This document shows positions 5,459 to 6,701 of a stretch of DNA of 6,701 bases, piece by piece. The position numbers were made by a program, and so were the translations under genes. The notes below the pieces were generated by a model. The model ran no database searches and was not told the origin of the DNA. It worked only from the letters and a program-made list of their open reading frames with translations. Source of the DNA: JAQVEM01 sp034660395 (lineage in GTDB: Bacteria; Actinomycetota; Humimicrobiia; Humimicrobiales; Humimicrobiaceae); contig JAYEJA010000167.1 of the NCBI GenBank assembly GCA_034660395.1, forward strand, positions 1-6,701, given 5' to 3'. Numbering within the stretch: the stretch's first letter is position 1; every line of letters starts with the position of its first letter.

Positions 5459-5534
5459 GCCCGTGTAGCTCAGGCGGTAGAGCATTTCCTCGGTAAGGAA
5501 AAGGTCATCGGTTCAAGTCCGATCGCGGGCTCCA
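5459..5534 (+). tRNA. trnT-GGU: tRNA-Thr (anticodon GGU), with C at position 33
   Basis: A 76-base cloverleaf with encoded CCA. The acceptor GCCCGTG pairs with CGCGGGC (one T-G wobble). The D arm is GCTC/GAGC, the anticodon stem TTTCC/GGAAA encloses loop TCGGTAA, and the T arm is ATCGG/CCGAT. Anticodon GGT reads ACC/ACU. The base just before the anticodon (position 33) is C, where almost all tRNAs have U. The stem leaves no room for another alignment. All other invariant features are present, so it looks functional. Confidence 0.93.
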
Positions 5535-5730
5535 CTATGTTCTTAATAAATTTCTATTAATTACCCACAATTATATAGCATGGATTTATAAGTTTTTATC
5601 ATACGCGCTATATGGCTCTATTTATAAGGAAATCCGGTAAATCTTTAAGTATTTAAGCACTTATGGCATGAAAGTGCCTTAAATTTGTATAAACTATTAT
5701 TTATTTACAAGAGTTCGCGCTCCACAATTT
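5535..5730. other. AT-rich gap after the tRNA cluster, with an imperfect hairpin
   Basis: No gene is visible. ATTTAAGCACTT (5651-5662) and AAGTGCCTTAAAT (5672-5684) form a hairpin of 12 pairs with one bulged base, followed by TTGTATAAAC. It could be a weak terminator of the tRNA transcript. The expected neighbours of this tRNA cluster (tuf, rpmG, secE, nusG) are not present. Base composition changes from AT-rich to GC-richer near 5710. Confidence 0.45.
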
Positions 5731-5789
5731 CTGTAGTTGCAGAGCTTGCTCTGCTTCCTTTTTTAGTCGAGCAAGCTCGACCACTACAG
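5731..5789. repeat. REP-like twin-hairpin element
   Basis: The outer arms CTGTAGT (5731-5737) and ACTACAG (5783-5789) enclose two perfect 7-base-pair hairpins: GCAGAGC-TT-GCTCTGC (5739-5754) and GTCGAGC-AA-GCTCGAC (5766-5781), separated by a T-rich linker. The cores GAGCTTGCTC and GAGCAAGCTC are reverse complements, so the whole is an inverted pair of one 24-base unit. This is the architecture of REPIN-type elements mobilised by REP-associated transposases. The copy number in the genome cannot be seen. It lies downstream of the barrel gene, a typical place for such elements. Confidence 0.7.
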
Positions 5790-5880
5790 TAAACATAACG
5801 CGATATATCCACTTTCTGATTATATATGTTAAATCGGAAAAGACATACTTCTGAGAAAAGGGGGGAAAGAGGAAATATCA

Positions 5881-5897
5881 GGCTCTGGAACCAGACC
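5881..5897 (-). terminator. Possible terminator hairpin of the barrel gene
   Basis: TCTGG (5884-5888) and CCAGA (5891-5895) pair around AA, extended past one bulged base by GG/CC. The hairpin lies about 25 bases beyond the stop of the leftward gene. In the leftward direction it is followed by TGATATTTCCTCTTT, a poor T tract, so termination here is doubtful. Confidence 0.3.
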
Positions 5898-5921
5898 GGC
5901 AAATAACACAGATATAGGTTT

Positions 5922-6701
5922 TTAAAACCTGACGCCAATGCTGACTTCCGGCCCGTGGATATCGGGGGCGTTCTCAAACTGGATGTAGCGGTAGCGGGCG
6001 CGCAGTTCAGCGCCCAGGAAGGCCAGCCCAAACCCGGCCCGGTAATCTCCCACCCCGGTTCCATGGATGTCTGAATACCTCGCTTCGACATTTATCAGGA
6101 CGGGATCAGCGATCAATACCTCTCCGGCGATCAGGAAGCCATAGCCGTCATAGTTCTTCCCACTCCATAACCCCGAGTAACCGGCGCCGACATCAATAGT
6201 GATGTCGGGGAGATAGAACGAGAGACAATAATTAAGATAGTACAGATTGAGATAGTCATGCCCGGTCTCCACTCTCTCCCGGAAACGGGTAATATCGCCG
6301 TCAATCGTTCCCAGCGGGGTCCGGAACCGGGTGGAGAGACCATATCCGTCGAGATCTCCTTTAAGATCATAAAAATAATTCAAGCCGGCTGTGATGTTCC
6401 AGCGCCCCTCCAGTAGTTGGATATCATCTCTTGAATAATCTCCAGAAGATGAATAGCCCGAAGCGTAAGGAGGGATCCCCACGGTGAGATTGAAGGTTGA
6501 ATACGGGGGCCAGTAGTCACCGGACTCGCGTCTGCTGGAGTGAGTACTGATGGGGTGATAACCGCCTTTCTTCTTCTCCTCCGGATCCTTCTTAACTTCT
6601 TTCTTGATCTTATCCAGTCTCCCCGCCGGGAGGCGGGGAGAGACAGACAGAAACATACCCGCCAGCAGTAAGAAAAACGCCAGTACTTTTATAAATGACC
6701 T
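5922..6701 (-). CDS. Outer-membrane beta-barrel protein, start beyond the window
   Basis: The frame is open to the window edge, so the ATG at 6656-6654 is probably not the start: upstream codons read RSFIKVLAFFLLLAG and continue MFLSVS, a signal peptide whose beginning lies past 6701. After it come a palindrome-coded stretch SPRLPAGRL, a charged linker (DKIKKEVKKDPEEKKKGG) and about 200 residues of alternating polar/apolar strands rich in Tyr, Gly and Asp (WNITAGLNYFYDL, YLNLYYLNYCLSFYL, ITIDVGAGYSGLW, GFLIAGEVLI, LINVEARYSDI, YRAGFGLAFLGAELRARYRY). The chain ends VSIGVRF, with the terminal Phe read by the BAM insertion machinery. About eight to ten strands are likely. No conserved family is recognised and the role (porin, structural or adhesion barrel) is unknown. 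CGC/GCC/CCC codons contrast with the AGA-rich genes to the left. Confidence 0.75.
   Translation of the reverse strand, partial: RSFIKVLAFFLLLAGMFLSVSPRLPAGRLDKIKKEVKKDPEEKKKGGYHPISTHSSRRESGDYWPPYSTFNLTVGIPPYASGYSSSGDYSRDDIQLLEGRWNITAGLNYFYDLKGDLDGYGLSTRFRTPLGTIDGDITRFRERVETGHDYLNLYYLNYCLSFYLPDITIDVGAGYSGLWSGKNYDGYGFLIAGEVLIADPVLINVEARYSDIHGTGVGDYRAGFGLAFLGAELRARYRYIQFENAPDIHGPEVSIGVRF
6618..6641. repeat. GC-rich palindrome within the barrel gene
   Basis: TCTCCCCGCC (6618-6627) and GGCGGGGAGA (6632-6641) form a perfect 10-base-pair stem with a 4-base loop, inside codons directly after the signal peptide. In frame it codes for roughly SPRLPAGRL, a stretch unlike the rest of the protein. It looks like a palindromic element inserted in frame, comparable to Rickettsia RPEs, though only one copy is visible. 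Confidence 0.6.

Noticed and set aside
5711..5724. GAGTTCGCGCTCCA resembling the 3' end of a tRNA, as a possible attachment-site remnant
   Set aside because: The match to the nearby tRNA-Thr end needs a gap and is too short; no integrase or second copy is present.
5705..6370. Other minus-strand frames (5705-6091, 6131-6370) overlapping the barrel gene
   Set aside because: The beta-barrel frame has a signal peptide, alternating strands and terminal Phe; the others have no such features.

Overview
The window looks like three stretches of different origin joined together. Most of it (about 360-5700) is AT-rich bacterial DNA with sugar-uptake and sugar-sensing genes and a tRNA cluster. The left end (1-286, minus strand) carries the start of a eukaryotic-type TPR co-chaperone gene. 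It reads without interruption only if TAA is decoded as glutamine, the nuclear code of most ciliates. The right end (about 5711-6701) is visibly more GC-rich, uses CGC arginine codons where the middle block uses AGA/AGG, and encodes an outer-membrane beta-barrel on the minus strand. A metagenomic or single-cell assembly with two false joins is the simplest explanation. Lateral transfer or a host/symbiont association is possible but not shown.

Layout. 1-286 (-): N-terminal 95 codons of a ciliate-type TPR protein. 287-438: AT-rich spacer with a sigma-70-like promoter facing right. 439-1704 (+): ROK-family repressor without its zinc ligands. 1705-1868: leader with two strong orphan Shine-Dalgarno sequences. 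1869-3056 (+): ChvE-like sugar-binding lipoprotein with an Asp-Ala repeat tether. 3088-3127: strong stem-loop. 3216-3758 (+): C-terminal half of the matching ABC permease; the ATPase gene and the first half of the permease are missing. 3759-4187: AT-rich gap. 4188-5138 (+): BadF/BcrA-type (N-acetylglucosamine-kinase-like) ATPase. 5179-5207: consensus-like promoter, then tRNA-Thr(UGU), tRNA-Tyr(GUA) and tRNA-Thr(GGU). 5535-5730: AT-rich gap. 5731-5789: REP-like twin hairpin. 5922-6701 (-): beta-barrel protein whose start lies outside the window.

How the genes fit. The ROK protein would sense a sugar or sugar phosphate and control the ChvE-type binding-protein operon just downstream. Binding protein, ATPase and permease normally form one high-affinity monosaccharide importer; here only the first and a fragment of the last remain. 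The sugar-kinase-like BadF protein would fit use of an amino sugar. The tRNA order matches the E. coli thrU-tyrU-glyT-thrT cluster minus the glycine tRNA, and no tuf, rpmG or secE follows. The lipoprotein with a long surface tether suggests a single-membrane bacterium (an uncultured actinobacterial or Firmicutes-like lineage would fit), whereas the C-terminal barrel requires an outer membrane. This conflict supports a join near 5700.
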